Shown here piece by piece: positions 63,814 through 64,000 of a stretch of DNA of 64,000 nucleotides (position 1 is its first letter; every line of letters starts with the position of its first letter). Position numbers and translations under genes: made by a program. The stretch is taken from positions 620,001 through 684,000 of the forward strand of contig NZ_WKKF01000001.1 in NCBI RefSeq assembly GCF_009674765.1. The letters run 5' to 3'. The notes under the pieces are model-generated. The model had not been told where the DNA came from, searched no databases, and worked only from the letters and a program-made list of their open reading frames with translations. Origin of the DNA: Metabacillus idriensis. GTDB lineage: Bacteria; Bacillota; Bacilli; Bacillales; Bacillaceae.

Positions 63814-64000
63814 GTGGTAAACCTAAAAAATGAATTTGAACAGATGACAATGGAACTTAATGAAAAAGAGCAAAGTGAGATCTACAAACTTAAAGTATTA
63901 ACAGCTGAGAAACCATTTATCTTTGCAGGGATGGATTCAGCAAACTTAAGCAGACAGCTCTATATCGATCTTGGCGAGGAAACTTGGGAAGCTGATCAAG
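63814..64000 (+). CDS. Fourth gene of the defence operon, 5' end only
   Basis: GTG at 63814, with AAAGGAG nine bases upstream, opens a frame that continues past the window edge (62 residues visible). The visible text (VNLKNEFEQMTMELNEKEQ, then IFAGMDSANLSRQLYIDLGE) looks like a coiled or helical N-terminus followed by a beta strand. In comparable operons this place is held by a DUF4420/PD-(D/E)XK-motif protein. That identity is context-based inference; the catalytic part is not in the window. Confidence 0.6.
   Translation, partial: MVNLKNEFEQMTMELNEKEQSEIYKLKVLTAEKPFIFAGMDSANLSRQLYIDLGEETWEADQ

Noticed and set aside
1-64000. Insertion sequences, prophage, tRNA or rRNA genes
   Set aside because: No transposase, integrase, phage structural gene or recognisable tRNA cloverleaf was found by reading; only MITE-like repeats are present.

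Overview
The window looks like a chromosome segment of an endospore-former-type Bacillaceae (Bacillus/Metabacillus-like). The case rests on low-to-moderate GC, strong AGGAGG-type ribosome binding sites, frequent TTG/GTG starts, a proline T-box in front of proBA, CcpA-type cre sites, a LexA (DinR) type box, YolD-like and DUF3934 small proteins, an SwrC-type RND pump, and two dispersed repeat families of the kind common in Bacillus genomes. No rRNA, tRNA or CRISPR array was seen.

Layout. 1-790: the start of a Tat-exported metallophosphoesterase gene (minus strand). 1220-3029: a DeoR regulator with a PHP-type phosphoesterase. 4215-13159: a compact [NiFe]-hydrogenase island, hypA-hypB-hypF-hypC-hypD-hypE, a cytochrome b5-like gene, small subunit, large subunit and maturation protease. 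It has no Tat signal and no membrane anchor, and it is bracketed by two broken copies of cutC in direct orientation. 13687-15909: a secreted crystallin-like protein, a pepV remnant and a DinB protein. 16368-26433: a hexuronate catabolic locus with a LacI regulator, three palindromic operators, TRAP transporter (dctP, dctQ, dctM), GH31 glycosidase, glucuronate isomerase, mannonate dehydratase and an SDR reductase. 26604-28117: a prolyl-4-hydroxylase-like oxygenase and an unknown protein. 28366-35727: a YtcQ/LplABC-like sugar ABC importer (two permeases, one lipoprotein) with a YesM/YesN two-component pair.

36124-42430 carries ordinary chromosomal genes: an S66 peptidase, a YolD-like protein, HemD-like uroporphyrinogen-III synthase, T-box-controlled proBA, OsmC and a DUF1259 protein. 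42671-50819 is a mosaic of accessory genes: nucleoside hydrolase, a nucleotidyltransferase-like protein, DUF2750, a decayed MFS gene, an HxlR-MFS-aldo/keto reductase module and a MEDS-domain protein. 51077-57501 holds the SwrC-type efflux pump, DUF1272, a TetR with its divergent membrane protein, DUF3934 and NrnA.

57787-64000 (running off the end) is a defence island of the Mza/MORC-Z1 type: a C5 cytosine methyltransferase, a MORC-like GHKL ATPase, a Z1-domain ATPase/helicase and the beginning of a further gene. A LexA-box match lies directly on the methyltransferase promoter, which suggests SOS control of this system.

Two parts stand out as possibly undescribed. The first is the soluble hydrogenase, whose small subunit has Asn where the second proximal-cluster Cys should be and whose operon includes a b5-like heme protein. 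The second is the LexA-boxed Mza-type operon, whose methyltransferase has a roughly 190-residue insertion. Genome plasticity is visible throughout. There are four copies of a ~200-220 bp terminal-inverted-repeat element, one of them sitting between the LacI operators and dctP. A 60-bp piece of dctP is also fused to a cutC remnant 14.6 kb away.
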